The notes: generated by a model from the letters alone, not told the origin. DNA of 64,000 nucleotides from Endocalyx cinctus (GCA_001600455.1 BCKC01000002.1:2308171-2372170), one strand, 5' to 3'. Counted from the stretch's first letter, positions 1 to 11,719 are shown. Made by a program: numbers and translations.

Positions 1-262
1 GGCTTAGGGTCCTTACTACTTCTGCTCTGGCGAAGCTCCGTATATGTAGGTCTATCTACAGCTACGTTGAGCTGATGGAAGAATACTTCCAATCCATGCG
101 GAAATTATACGTCAAGAAACGGTTTTCTAATAAATATTATTTAAAACGGTTTGCATTAATAACAGCACTGCTAAGTACTTAACTTTTATTCAGCCCCTAG
201 ATAAAGCCATTCCACTAACCAAAAGAAAAAGAACAACACAGTAACCCCTGATATGCTATTTA
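1..262. other. Left-edge 3' flank, no gene seen
   Basis: AT-rich sequence downstream of the P450 stop codon. On the minus strand I see no continuation resembling an FMN/FAD reductase domain, so the P450 does end at its stop. Confidence 0.5.
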
Positions 263-2068
263 CTAAGAAAATATCCCCTTTTGTAATGATAGAACATCAA
301 GATGATCTCGGAGCCTGGCATGTATGTAATAATCGTGCGGCTTCATCGCTAGAGTTTGTTTTACCGAGATCTCGTATTCAGGGTCAGCCAGCGTAAAGTC
401 AAATTTCTGGAACAGGAGCGCAATGGCTAGGGTAGCTTCCTGAAGCGCGAAAGCCCTTCCTGAATTCCTCATATACATTAGTTTACGTGTAAATAATATA
501 TATATATATATATATGTATTGAACAAAGATTACCAAGTAACTTACCAATGCAGGCTCTTTGCCCGTTTCCAAACGGTTTCAGCGAGTTCCTAGGTAGCTT
601 CCGGAAGTTGTCGCCCAGCATCCGTTCCGGTTTAAACTCATCCGCATCCTCGCCCCAGACGGCAGGGTCTGTAAATTCATGATCGGTCCGTTAGCACAAT
701 ATATATCTCATCGGTAGACTCTAAAGACTGTTTTGAGAGTGGAAGGAGCATGTATCTCACCTCTATGAAGCTTATGAGTGACTATGACTACCGTCTGGCC
801 GGGCTTGACCTCCCACTGGTTTCCCAGCATAACTGATCCAGACTTATCCATGCATGTTACCGTCCAAGCTCCCGATGGTGGGTGCAGTCGTAACGACTCC
901 CATATGCATGCTTTGGTGTAGGGGAGGTCTTTTAGATGGTCAGCAGTGATAGTGCCGGTGCCGATCACGCGATCAATCTCGCTTTGAAGGGTTTGGTAAG
1001 CTGATGGGTGCTTGATGAGAAGCACAAAAAGAAATGACAGTAACCCAGACGTAGTTTCATGACCTGTACATTTAGATTAGTTTAATGTGTAAATTTAATG
1101 CGCACAATGCGACGCACCGGCGACCAGGAACGTAATCATGTTATCTATGATGGACTGGTCCGTCAGCTTTTCCCCGGTTTTCGGATCCGTCCCATTTAGC
1201 ATCGCATCAACGAGGTCCTTCTTCCGAGAATCATCCGAGGTAGAGGCTGAACGACGGCGAGAGATCACGTCGGCTGCGACCGAATGGATAATCTTATTGT
1301 TCTCGTCGAATTTCCTATTGGATTCGCTCATGAGGGAAGCGAGCCACCACGGTCGGTACGTTCGTAGCTGTACTTCGCCGAGTAGTCCGATCATAGCCTG
1401 GATATACTCTGGAACTTGCTCTGTATAAAAGGAATTGAACCGAGTGTCCATTGTACATAGAGCAAGAGTGTCAATGGTGAGGCGTGTGAAGTCCCGGACT
1501 GGGTTGAGTCGATGCGTGGGCCCGAACCGGGCCCATTTCAACACCAATTGGGATGCAATATCTAGCATCTCTGGATAAAGAATGAGCAGAGAACTTGGGA
1601 AAAACGGAAGTTTCTAACGCACCTGGAAGCATATTTTGGATGGGCACGGATCCAAATACCGGTGCAAGAGTTCGGTGAGCTATTTCCCAGCATTCTTCAT
1701 GGGGATACGCAGTGAATAGGCCTTCGTCAACGATGTCTCTCAGTTGTTTCAAGAATCCTAAAGGATACTTTTCGAATTCCTTCCTTGAGCATACTTCATT
1801 TACTAGCTCCCGACTCGTCACGATGAGCCTGTCTTCGCCGCCAATCCGAAGCTTGTAGATAGGTCCTGGAACGTACAAGCGTTAATGGTCCGCGAAATCG
1901 AACGAGTACAAGAGGTATATCCCGGGTCACGCGAGGGATCCGATTCCATTGAGGCTTACCGTATGTATCTGCAAGATTGCCCATATCGTGAATGCTATTC
2001 TTAGGATCGATATTCCTCAAGTTGCCGATGAAAGGCAAAGGCCAAGGTCCTGGTATTTGAGATGCCAT
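263..2068 (-). CDS. CYP505-type cytochrome P450, heme domain only
   Basis: Heme-thiolate monooxygenase, probably a fatty-acid or terpenoid hydroxylase. Six exons fit by frame and splice sites: 1960-2068, 1623-1865, 1118-1570, 761-1063, 546-668 and 263-459, giving about 475 aa. It starts [16 protein letters not shown] with no N-terminal membrane anchor, as in soluble CYP505/P450foxy proteins. Landmarks are the I-helix AGHETTSG, the K-helix ESLR, the PERM segment and the heme loop [10 protein letters not shown] with Cys409 as ligand. The [15 protein letters not shown] and [23 protein letters not shown] stretches are characteristic of the CYP505/BM3 heme domain. Family members normally continue into a reductase domain (about 1,050 aa in total); here a stop follows the heme domain, so an external reductase would be needed. 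Alternatively it is a truncated paralogue. All splice junctions stay open, so it looks intact as a one-domain gene. Confidence 0.85.
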
Positions 2069-3564
2069 CCTAACTACTTATCGAAAGAGATACAAGGGCG
2101 CGGGCCGGCAATGTAGTAATGAACGAGAAAAACACGGCGGTTATTAGCTTTTCAAGGGACAGGTCTAACGAGGCCTTTTTATAATTTCTCAGATGCAGCT
2201 GCAGTGGTATGTTGGCTTCGAATTAGTCGAAGAGAAATATCGGTGTAATCAAAGGATTTCATTTCAAGGGAAGCTACATGTAAGTTATGCGAATTGTTTG
2301 CTCTGTTATAAAGACTCATGCTGCAGGCACGTTACCAACCACATAACCAGTCATCAGTGCGAATAGTTCAACCATTCAGACAATTCTGCCAAGGACGACA
2401 AGTCCCGTACTCTGCGTGTCTGTCTAATTTAAGGGGCAGTTGATGTGCACGTAAATGACACGCTACTACTGTAGAGAATAAGGCTCTATTGATTCGGATC
2501 TCTCTATTCTGGATATGCTTCACGAAGGGCGTTCATATTCTCCTCAGTCAGGGCGGATCGTTTATTAAGCCCCCAAAGAGCCCCCAAAAATAAGAATAGC
2601 GATGCAACACAAATCTGATGCGACCTCTACTATTAATTGTTACCTATTAAGTAGTTTAAATGCAACATAATACATTACTCTTACATACATACTATTTTCA
2701 TAGCTTTAAACTGGCGAAGCTTTCTTTCACAGTATCTCATCAGTCATCAACTCATCCATCACATTTCATTGCGTCGAATCGTGACACATGTGATATTTCG
2801 TAGAAGCATGAGCTCTTATGAAAATACGAAGCTCTAGATGCTCGAACTCGAACATGGTCAGATCTTTTGGTCTACGCAGAGTCGGTTCACAAGCAGCAGA
2901 GCTTTCGACCTCGCACCCACGTTCATTCTAAATACAAAGCTTATTGAATTCAAAGTTGATAATACTTGGCATAACTATTTTTAACCTATTACCAGCCCTG
3001 TGGACTGTACAGACGTAGTATTTCTCTATTTGTTTCTCACTTCTCCATACCCTTTACTCTTTACAGTATAATTTCAAGGCCGTATTAAATATATTATGTG
3101 CGATTAGTGCTTTTAGTTATGACACTATGGCAATTATTAGTACGGTATAGCGGTAGAGTAGTTATTTAGTTACATAGTACAGTGATGAATCGTACGTATG
3201 GATGTATGCACGGCGGGCCATAAGGCGAAAAATACTGTATGTAACTATATAAAAACTGTACGTAAATATACTGTATGATACCCCTTTTTTTCGATAGTAT
3301 ATATTTCTTATTCATATAGTCGCCGTTGTCGCGACCCTCTTCTCGTGCGGTGCGGTTTTTACAATATTTTAAGCATTTAGACTTTTTATGTCTTATAGGA
3401 TAATGCTTGTTTCTGTGTCACAGCAGTCAAACCAGATAATCTCATTATTACAAGTTATCAGTACCCTCCTGTTGAGCCAGATCATACTAACCAGCCTACA
3501 TCGCTCCCTCCAACAACCGCACCTTGATATTTTACTCCCAAAGTGTATCATTATTTTGTACGAA

Positions 3565-3603
<39 letters not shown>

Positions 3604-3759
3604 CCTATATTCCTGTACATCTGATATTTCCCATATCTAATATAAAATTACTAGCACACTCTAAACAAAAAAATACTACAGCCATGGCCCTACCGTCATG
3701 TTTAGCTATACATTTTAGATCCTAAATACGGCACTTTCGTTCTGAGTACAGAAAAATAC
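2069..3759. other. AT-rich intergenic region
   Basis: Upstream region of the P450. It is AT-rich with many stops in all frames, and I see no supported gene. It contains the T24/A15 tract listed separately. Confidence 0.5.
3565..3603. repeat. T24-A15 homopolymer junction
   Basis: Twenty-four T followed directly by fifteen A, a self-complementary block able to form a hairpin. Short ORFs running through it are homopolymer artefacts. Confidence 0.9.
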
Positions 3760-3762
3760 CAG

Positions 3763-4377
3763 TTGAAACTTAAAAATCTCTATCCTGGTTGCGAAATTAT
3801 CGTAAAGCAAGCGAAAACTGAATGGCCTGCCAAAACAATAATTAGAGCTACTGGATGGCAAACGGCATCACAACTCACTGAAGGCATGTTCGTCTGTCAA
3901 ATGTGCCTGATACTTCCTTATCTGGAGACATTATCCGACTTTACCGCAACCTACCGAATATGGCGAATATCTAGAACATTGATAGTGACAAGGTCATCGA
4001 GATCGGGAGTATACCTATACCATCTAAGGAGCAGGACCTGGAGGACTTTGGTCATACTGATGCCTATCTTGAGCCCCTGCCATTGATCTACATTGACAAG
4101 TCGAAACATCTCGTTAAGTTTTGCAAATATTGAAAAGAGATTTTTAGCCTTGAAAAATGTCAGGGTGGTTTATGTCACGGAACTCCGAGATCTCTATACT
4201 TCACTAATCTCCTTGGTAACTTCGCAGATTGGAAGCTTGTTTTTGAAAATCTGTTACCTCGGCAGAATGAATCGGTAAGTTTTACTCACTCGTAGATTAA
4301 AACAGCTGACTTTCATGCCTCATTGAAGAATTGAGATTCATTCATCCTCTTGGTATCATCCATCGAGATCTCTCTTT

Positions 4378-4416
<39 letters not shown>

Positions 4417-4440
4417 TTCACACAGGATAAACAGAGACTA
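3763..4440 (+). pseudogene. Degenerate protein-kinase-like relic
   Basis: No continuous ORF spans this stretch, but translated pieces in different frames look protein-like. From about 3905 one frame reads SGDIIRLYRNLPNMANI, then a stop, then SDKVIEIGSIPIPSKEQDLEDFGHTDAYLEPLPLIYI. Near 4322 another frame reads IEELRFIHPLGIIHRDLSF, which has the HRDL catalytic-loop signature of serine/threonine kinases. The frame then runs into 33 consecutive A (4379-4411). No DFG motif or other kinase subdomain follows in frame. I infer a decayed fungal kinase-like gene; the original family cannot be named. Confidence 0.4.
4379..4411. repeat. A33 homopolymer
   Basis: Thirty-three consecutive A directly after the HRDL-coding piece of the kinase-like relic. 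Confidence 0.95.
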
Positions 4441-5164
4441 ATTAGTACTGGTTTAATAATTATCTGGAGAGTAATACGCTAGGAACTTAGTTTGCTACTG
4501 AACTTACTATTATCATAGATGGGAATAGCTTGAAGAATGCGAATTGGTCTGAGCTATCTAGGATGGCTGAGGCTATTAAGATAAATTAAATATATGGAAC
4601 TGTCCCCCAAGACAGATTGGCACATATCAACCACAAAATTTAAAAATGATACCATTCAAAGTACCTCCCCTGCCAGCTTTCTAGAGTCCGTGGAATTTCA
4701 TCAAGAAACGATAGAAGTCCTATTCGCAGCATATACGCTGTGGTTACATTTTCTAAGCCCAGTGCAGTCCCATTGGTTAATCGTAAACCACAGCATGCCT
4801 AGATATTCGCATTAAATGGCACGAAACAAAGAGGCGTAACTAAGAGGATGAAAGAAGAGCATATGAATATCACTACACCTGAACTCAGTGTGTTAATTGG
4901 TAGTTTAGTGTGTGAATTGATTATATCTAACTACTACACAAGCCGCTTTAACTATGCTATATTATGAAAGGGGCAGTTGATTTTTTCTTATCAATTAGTC
5001 GATTACTAAGTTTTACATAGTTAGGAGAAGTTAAAAGAGAGTTCTCTTCGACATTCCATTACATATCATATCATTTCAAATCCAACTTTAGAAGCGATTT
5101 AGTACAACGCAACTTTTTTCTCTCACTCTGTTTCTTTTCGAATATAATAACAAATTTCCCTGTT
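4441..5164. other. Intergenic, no gene seen
   Basis: Short ORFs only, with no recognisable domain. It could include more remains of the kinase-like relic, but I cannot support that. Confidence 0.45.
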
Positions 5165-6699
5165 TTACCATTTATTGCCGATGATGGCTTCCGAGCTTTC
5201 GTTTTTGCCGATCTTCGTGCTCTTCAACGTGTCATTTTCGCGCTCGTTGTATGTGATCTCGAACTCGGTTTCGACGTTGATATCTCGATTGAACTTGTTG
5301 TGCGACCGGCTCGTGGACCCGAGCTCGTAGTTTGCATTCTTTGAGTCTTCGCGGTCTTCGAACTGCTTGAAACCAGAACGATTGCTCCCTTGTTTCACAT
5401 ACTGCGCGCTCCTGCTTGACTTGACGAAGGAGACCATGAAGGGAACGTATTTCTCGATGAACGGCTTGAGTCGACACAAAGAGCAGCATACGATTGCGAT
5501 GTTGGACTCCCATACAGACAGGATGGTTCCAAGGCCCTGAACGTAGAGAAAATCGATACTACCTTGGAATGCTTTGATATAAGATATGCGTGCAATCGAG
5601 ATAATGGTGGCACTGTAAAACCCCATGTGTAAGTTAAAAGAATTTAGTTCTTTCAAGATGGTTGGATAGCTAAGAGGAGCGGGTCGAAGGTAGAAAAAAA
5701 GAAATAAAATAATTCGATTGGAACTTACGCCGACCCAAGCGTGAGAAGGGAGCCAACAGCGATCCGCTGCTTCACCGGCATTTTCAGACCCCAAATCATA
5801 GGAATTGGAATGGCGATAACAGCGGTATCAGACACGATGTTTACGATCGCCTGTATCAAGGCGCCGGTTGTGAAGCACTCGCCGACCCCGTACTTGGTGG
5901 AGTTGCACGGCCCGCCGAAGACGCCGACGAAGGTGAACTGGTATGCCGCCATGAAGAGCGCCGTAATCCATATCGACGTCCGGTACCATTTGTTCGAGTT
6001 TATTCGGTAGTAGAAGGCTAGCATAGACCACTTCGTGAGAACTAGCGAGAAGCTGTATGTAAGGGAGTTGAAGCTGATCCACTAGGGTTTTTCTGTTAGG
6101 CTGATCATAGTCATAACTCTGGGCGAGATCAACGAACGGAAAACTAAGCTTACATATAGATAAACCATGGAGTCCTTGAGCCTCACATCCCATGTATGAT
6201 GCCCCAGAGCCGGGATTGCTTCAGGATAGCGTTAACAAAAGAGTATTCAGATGAGAAACATACACAACTGCCATGTGATCGAAGATGACCGTAAGGGCGA
6301 GTAGAAGGATCGCTGCGATTAGGTGTACTCACTTTTCAGTGTGCCTCCGAAATAAGCTAAACTAGATCCATATGCCAATATGAGGAAAACTTGCTCGATG
6401 GTTAGCTTCATGACACAAAACTTCTCAGTCCTCCCCACTCTTTCTCTTTCCCTCTTCTTTCCCTTCTTTTCTTCTCGCAGAAACAACTATAATAAAACAT
6501 GGAAGTATCGCTTACCATCATCCAAGCCAAACTTTTTCAAGAGGAAAACAGTCGTATATAGCCGAAGAAGGAGGAAGACGAGAGCGATAAATAATGTGAC
6601 AGCGAAGCTTACGATAATGGGAACAAAGCGTTCACCGATTGAGTTGAAGTCAGGAGTGACACCAGACGGCGGCGGAATCGTCCCACCGTTCAAATCCAT
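5165..6699 (-). CDS. Rhodopsin-domain (PTH11-type) integral membrane protein
   Basis: Five exons fit: 6516-6699, 6333-6389, 6154-6218, 5729-6081 and 5165-5612, giving about 368 aa. The protein starts MDLNGGTIPPPSG and has seven predicted hydrophobic segments. The hallmarks of the fungal rhodopsin-domain family are present: FGLDDVFLILAYGSSLAYFGG across the first splice, WDVRLKDSMVYLY, KWSMLAFYYRI, a GPCNSTKYGVGECFT loop with paired Cys, and SDTAVIAIPIPMIWGLKMPVKQRIAVG. The C-terminal tail of about 100 aa is polar and charged. Family members are plasma-membrane proteins of the PTH11-like GPCR group or are linked to secondary-metabolite loci; the ligand is unknown. Neighbours are a CYP505-type and a CYP52-like P450, which would fit a biosynthetic locus. 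It is not a Pyr4-type terpene cyclase, being too long and lacking that family's spacing. Confidence 0.8.
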
Positions 6700-7555
6700 T
6701 GCGTTTTTACTTAGTACTTTCGGATCTTAGTAAAAAATGGAAAGGAAGAGAGTGAGTAGCACGTTGCCCTAAGGGAGTGGAAACGGATTGTCCGTGAACG
6801 CGGAGGGCTGTGTTTGTTTTGTAAGCGACAGCGATTTGAAGGAGTACTCGGCACCCGTGTTTTTTTTCTCCCCCTTTTCTTTGCATAAAGGCTAGGAAAG
6901 TGTGAAAGCGTTACCTTCGGTTGGCCTTCAAGATGTTCCAGTTTCAGGGGCAAGGTTCACGGAACGGGGATTTACCACTGGGGTCTACATTCTCGTCACC
7001 GGGGAACTTTGATACGCCGGCTGGCTTATTATTCGTCCTGCTTACAGTGTAATTACATCCTGGAGAAAGTGGCATTCAATGTTGCATTGTGAGAGATTTT
7101 TCCATATCGAAGAATTATGTAAAATCTGGGTGCATATATTTTACGGCATGTCACATTGGGATTCTTTAGCTGGGAAGGATCCTCGTGCAGTACCATGCTT
7201 ACACTCCCTACGGCACGGATTGAGCTTACAATGCAATATCAATAGTTTAGTACGAGTATGCGTGCCGACTCATTATGGCGGTGCTCCTATCTTCTAAGTA
7301 TTAATCCGCAATGAAACCGTTTTAAAGAAAACGGAACTATCAACTACTCCGGTTAAGAAAGGAGAATAATAGTCCAAAAACTTTTTAACGAATACGTATC
7401 GAAGCTAATTAATGACAAACCTTATATTGTTAAGAATACTAAAAGGGAACGGGATAAACTTGAGTAACGCTGAACTTAATAAAACTTACCTTTCTTTTAT
7501 TATACTTTATTCTAATTAATATTTATATTTAAATATTACGAGGATTTAAACCCCT
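6700..7555. other. Intergenic; promoter side of membrane-protein gene
   Basis: Upstream of the rhodopsin-domain gene and downstream of the CYP52-like gene. AT-rich toward 7300-7555. No supported gene. Confidence 0.5.
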
Positions 7556-9159
7556 CTATTGAGCGAAATAGACGCCAACTTTACAGCCATTGGCGCTCTT
7601 ACATGTCATTTTCAACTCCCCTTTCCACTCCCTCTCGTCCCTGCTATCGATCCTTTCAAGCTCTTGAGAGAGTCTAGCAAGAACGTACGAGGCCTCGAGC
7701 GTCGCCTTCTGCTGCCCCAGGCAAGCCCGATTCCCCCCTCCGAACCCTAGGTACTCCCACTGCTCTGGCTTGATGGTATCCCAACGCTCAGGTCGGAAGG
7801 ACTCGATGTCCTCCCCGTATACCTCGGTATTTCGGTGAAGTCCATAGTAGGTCATTACTACCATGGAGCCCTTCTCGACGAAGACGGGACTCTTGCCATC
7901 CGGTCCTCCGCCCGCAGGAAGCGTGGTGTCGCGAAGTGCGACTCGTCCGAGAAGAGGAAATATGGGATAGATGCGTAAGGCTGGTGAAGGTATCAGTAAA
8001 TAGTGGCTATGGCGTTGTTTCTGTGTTGGGGGTTGGGATGGAAGTAAGGGGACGCCTACTCTCGTGTATGAGGTTTCTCAACAACTTGCTGTGTAGAAGC
8101 ACCTCGGCCGACAAGGAATCTATCGGCTTGCCGGAAAATTCAGCGCGCAGCTGTTCCCAGTGTGACGGATGTCGCGCGAGTAAAAAGAGCATGTTGGTAA
8201 GAAGCTCCGACGTCGTGTCTTGTGCCGCCATCATGGCTTGAATGACCTGGCTTCTTATGAACCCGACATCATCCGCTTGAGCGGAGAGCGCACGAATGAG
8301 ACTCTTTTTGTCGCCGCCTTGGTCCGTGAATGCTTCATTGATGTAATAATCCAAGTAACCATGCGCCGTGGCACGTGTTTTGATGTATCTGCCTTGTGGA
8401 ACTAGGTTCCATAGTCGATCAAGGATGACTCTGAACATGCTATAAACAAGGGCATCGTGGAAGGTCTTGACAAATTGATCGCCAGTGAGGGGCGCGGAGG
8501 ATTGGCTTGACGGGTGAGCACCGAGCACAAAATGCAGGGCCGTGTTTAAGAACTAGAGTATTCACCTATTAGCGCCCTTGGGTGGGAGCGTTGGATGACT
8601 CGAGGTCCTTTGTAATAAACCTCACCATCACATATAGAAGTGGTTGTAGATCGATGGTGGAGCCGTCCTTTGGGAGCTGTTTCAGTAGCGCCTGTACTTC
8701 CCCTTCGAGAATACTCGTATCCCGAACGTTGTTTAAATCAAACGACGGCCTTAGATACTTGCGCGATTTGCTCCATGTTTCCCCATCAGTTGTGATGAAG
8801 CCACGGCCGCAAAAATACTCCATTCCAGGCAAGCGCATTGGGCCAACGCCGAGGTCTTTGGACGTGTTGATTGCTTGGAGATTTTCGGGGGCGATGGTGC
8901 AGAGCGTTGGGCGACCGAATAGGGTGGGGACGTAATACGTCTTTCCGTGTCGGCGATGAAGATTGTATATGAACGGGACGTCCCCATACATCTTCATCTG
9001 GAAGTCGAATCCGTAGACTGGCTCTTTGGGTCGGTGAATAACGGCCTCTTCGCACCCATGGCTGCGGACTGACGACTTGCGATTATGTTGGTTGTTGTAA
9101 AATACGAAAATCGGCATCAGGACAAGCCCCACCAACACAGAATTCACCATGTATCCCAT
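7556..9159 (-). CDS. CYP52-like cytochrome P450
   Basis: Membrane-bound P450 of the CYP52 clan, whose members hydroxylate alkanes, fatty acids or lipid side chains. Three exons (8626-9159, 8060-8552, 7556-7980) give about 483 aa. I chose the ATG at 9157-9159 because it puts MGYMVNSVLVGLVLMPIFVFY, a typical ER anchor, at the N-terminus; the frame stays open upstream to 9321 but is low-complexity. Motifs are the I-helix AAQDTTSELL, the K-helix ETLR created across the last splice (GAG-A|CC), FRPERW, and the heme loop FGGGNRACLGQQKA with Cys429. GLHRNTEVYGEDIESFRPERW is typical of the CYP52 clan. It lies head-to-head with the FAD monooxygenase at 10249, sharing a promoter region of about 1.1 kb, which suggests co-expression. 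All junctions keep frame. Confidence 0.87.
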
Positions 9160-10248
9160 TGTGAACAACTTGTGCGTAGTGCAAAACAGAGGAGATATAG
9201 TGCAAAATGCTGGCAAAGAGACAGATACTGGACGGTAGTGAAACCGAGGTCTAAGATGAAGAATAAAAAATGCAGAGAGGAGGAAAAAAAAAAGAAAAAG
9301 AAAAGAAGAAACAAGAAACACAAAACGTAGGATGGTAAGTTGGAGTCGCTGTGCACAGAGGATCTTGTCCTTTTCTCTTGATGCGCCGTGGTAGCCTACC
9401 AGCTTTTGACAATTATAAAAAAAAAAAGGGTACTTAAATACCTAAAGCCAGGTATATACTTCCGTAGGGGTCAGTAGGTATCAAGCTGTCAGGGTGCAAG
9501 CCGCAGTAATCTAGGTTGGTTAAAGTGTGCGGTACTGTACTTCTCGGACAATGAACATGGGATCGGACGTTCAATTCCATGGTAGTTGTAACGACGTGCA
9601 TGCTCTTGGCTGTAGATTGTAAGCTCTCTGCTGCCAACAGTTACAGACCAGCGAGCTGACTAGGGGTCCATCTCTGGTCAAGCTCGCTATTGGCTACAAA
9701 TATTCTGATCGTTCGCTTTCTTCTCGGTTCAAAACGAAACCCCAGCACTGTTTGTCACCTGATTTCTTGGACGACGGGCGAGGCGATGATGAATATTCCC
9801 GTTTAGGTCTTTGACGTTGCCATCCCTATCGCCCCTATCTGCGTATCTAGCACACCCAATCCTGTATGCAAGGTTTCCACCAAACCCTGCATGCAAGGTT
9901 CAGTTATAATAGGAGTAACTGCATCAAAAGTACTGAATAGATAAACCACACTCGGATTCCAAATTATAAGAGGAAATCAAGGTTACATTCTGTTACTTTA
10001 ATCATTAATACTGATATCCAAGCAGGTGCCCCGAATCAAAAAGGGGGAATCAATTACATTAGTTCTCCACTGCGATGAAAACCGACCTTTCCGCCCCCAT
10101 GCTTGAAAGATGTTGGTTCTACTTTAGATATTAAATGGTAGGTTGTGCATCGTACCTTGTGTTTTTTTGTGTTTTTTTTGTGAATTTCTACGTTTTGCCT
10201 AAAAAGATAAGAAAAAAAAAAACCTCAATACATATAATAATTTACACG
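9160..10248. promoter_or_regulatory. Divergent promoter region, CYP52-like P450 / FAD monooxygenase
   Basis: About 1.1 kb between two divergent starts. It holds a purine-rich stretch near 9260-9330 in the leader of the P450, a 15-bp direct repeat at 9861-9875 and 9886-9900, and a TATA-like AGTTATAATAGG just after the repeat. No gene supported inside. Confidence 0.5.
9861..9900. repeat. 15-bp direct repeat in the divergent promoter
   Basis: CCTGTATGCAAGGTT at 9861-9875 and CCTGCATGCAAGGTT at 9886-9900, one mismatch apart and 25 bp start to start. This is a possible binding-site pair for a cluster regulator; its function is inferred only. Confidence 0.55.
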
Positions 10249-11719
10249 ATGGGTTCTGACCACTTTACCGCTATAATCATAGGCGCCGGCCCGGTTGGGC
10301 TCAGCGCTGCTCATGCTTTTACCAAGGCTGGTATCAATTTCACGTTACTTGAGGCCAAAAATAATGTTGTCAGCAAAGTCGGCGCAAGTCTCGTCCTATA
10401 TCCGCCGACGATGCGAGTCTTTCATCAGCTAGGCCTGCTGGACGCCAGCCTGGCGATATCGCACCCATTGGAACGGAATCTGTACTGTAGATGGGACGGT
10501 ACGGTATACCACCAAGGTACTCCGGGTGAGAACTTTAGGATTTGGTGAGTAGCTGCGCCGCAGAAACGGAAATTAATTTCTTTGCCGCATTCCTTGACCC
10601 GATGTGATTATCCAATGACTTAGTTAATCAATTTTATGTTGTATGTATAGTCTCGGCCTTCCTCCTCAAATGTTCCATCGACAAGAACTTCAGCAGATGC
10701 TGTATGATCACTTACCCGATTCTGCCAAAGCCAAGGTACACACGGGAAAGGAGGTGGTAGATATCAGCGAAGAAAGCGATGACGAGCACGTTACCGTGCG
10801 CTGCGCCGACGGTAGCAGCTACAAGGGATGCATCGTGGTCGGCGCCGACGGTGTGCATAGTAGGGTGAGGGGTATGATGAGGAGTCTTGCCCTTACAGCT
10901 ACGCCCCCGATGAAGTGTAATGTGGAGAAGCCGTACACGGCTTCGTACCGGTGTATGTGGGGTGTAATGCCCACGCCGAAAGGTATAAGCGGCCTCGAGA
11001 ACCACGATTGCCGCGGAGCTAAGTGGTCGTCTATGATAATGACTTCGGACGACCGAATATGGTTCTTCCTATACGAGGAGCTGGAAAAGCCGACGCAGAA
11101 GCGGAGAATCTACACGGAGAAGGATATGGAGGAGTTCGCGATGCGCCTCTCGACCATGCACTTATCCAAGGACGTCACGCTCGGAGATGTCTGGCCGACC
11201 CGGTTATCCGTCGGTATGAGCGACTTGGATGAGGGGACGTTGGATATATGGGGACAGGGCCGTATTGTACTGGCCGGCGACTCCGTACACAAGGTAACGC
11301 CCAACGTCGGCTGGGGCTATAACGGAGGTATGCAAGATATCGTGGTTCTCACGAACTTGTTATACGCACTGAAGCAGAAGTGTATTAAGCGAGAACCCTC
11401 CTCGCAAGAGCTGACCGAGCTGTACGCTACGTATAAAGAGATGCGGATGGAGAACTGGCCGGATCTTGATACTATGTCAAGGATGCAGACTCGATCCTCA
11501 GCTTACCCAAGCGGTCTTTCCAAGCTGCTTTGGCAGACACTGGATGTGGTCGTCAACAAGGTTCCCGGTGCTGAATGGCTCATGACTAGATATTATATGG
11601 CACGGGTGGCGAGTATCATGAGACCCTTTAACTTTATACCGAGTGAAGAGAGGGTCAAAGGCGTGGTCCCATGGAAGTACCCCATGACATCTCCTGCGCC
11701 CGTTGAGGAGAAGTCGTAA
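10249..11719 (+). CDS. FAD-dependent monooxygenase, PaxM/VibMO1-like
   Basis: Flavoprotein hydroxylase or epoxidase of the PHBH fold. Exons 10249-10544 and 10651-11719 give about 454 aa; the splice restores CLGLPPQMFHRQEL. Motifs are the dinucleotide-binding GAGPVGLSAAH at residues 12-22, the DG motif GADGVHSRVR near 163, and the GD motif GRIVLAGDSVHKVTPNVGWGYNGG from residue 302. The C-terminal third, with LLWQTLDVVVNKVPGAEWL and a RYYMARVASIMRPFNF stretch, resembles meroterpenoid and indole-diterpene monooxygenases that epoxidise prenyl chains or hydroxylate prenylated aromatics. The ATG at 10249 fits the family start; an upstream in-frame ATG at 10135 would add a low-complexity leader and was not used. 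Its divergent partner is the CYP52-like P450. The substrate is unknown because no core synthase is visible. Confidence 0.85.

Noticed and set aside
3388..3624. Overlapping ORFs on both strands around 3.4-3.6 kb
   Set aside because: They run through the T24/A15 tract and encode poly-Phe/Lys; no codon signal outside it.
5165..6699. Membrane protein as a Pyr4-type terpene cyclase next to the FMO
   Set aside because: It is 368 aa with rhodopsin-domain hallmarks and a long tail; terpene cyclases of that type are about 240 aa and lack these motifs.
9160..9321. N-terminal extension of the CYP52-like P450 to 9321
   Set aside because: Phe/Leu-rich low-complexity sequence from a purine tract; the ATG at 9159 gives a standard membrane anchor.
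10135..10248. Upstream in-frame ATG that would extend the FMO by 38 residues
   Set aside because: The extension is low-complexity (FFCVFFVNFYV, KKIRKKK) and the family starts next to the FAD-binding strand, as at 10249.
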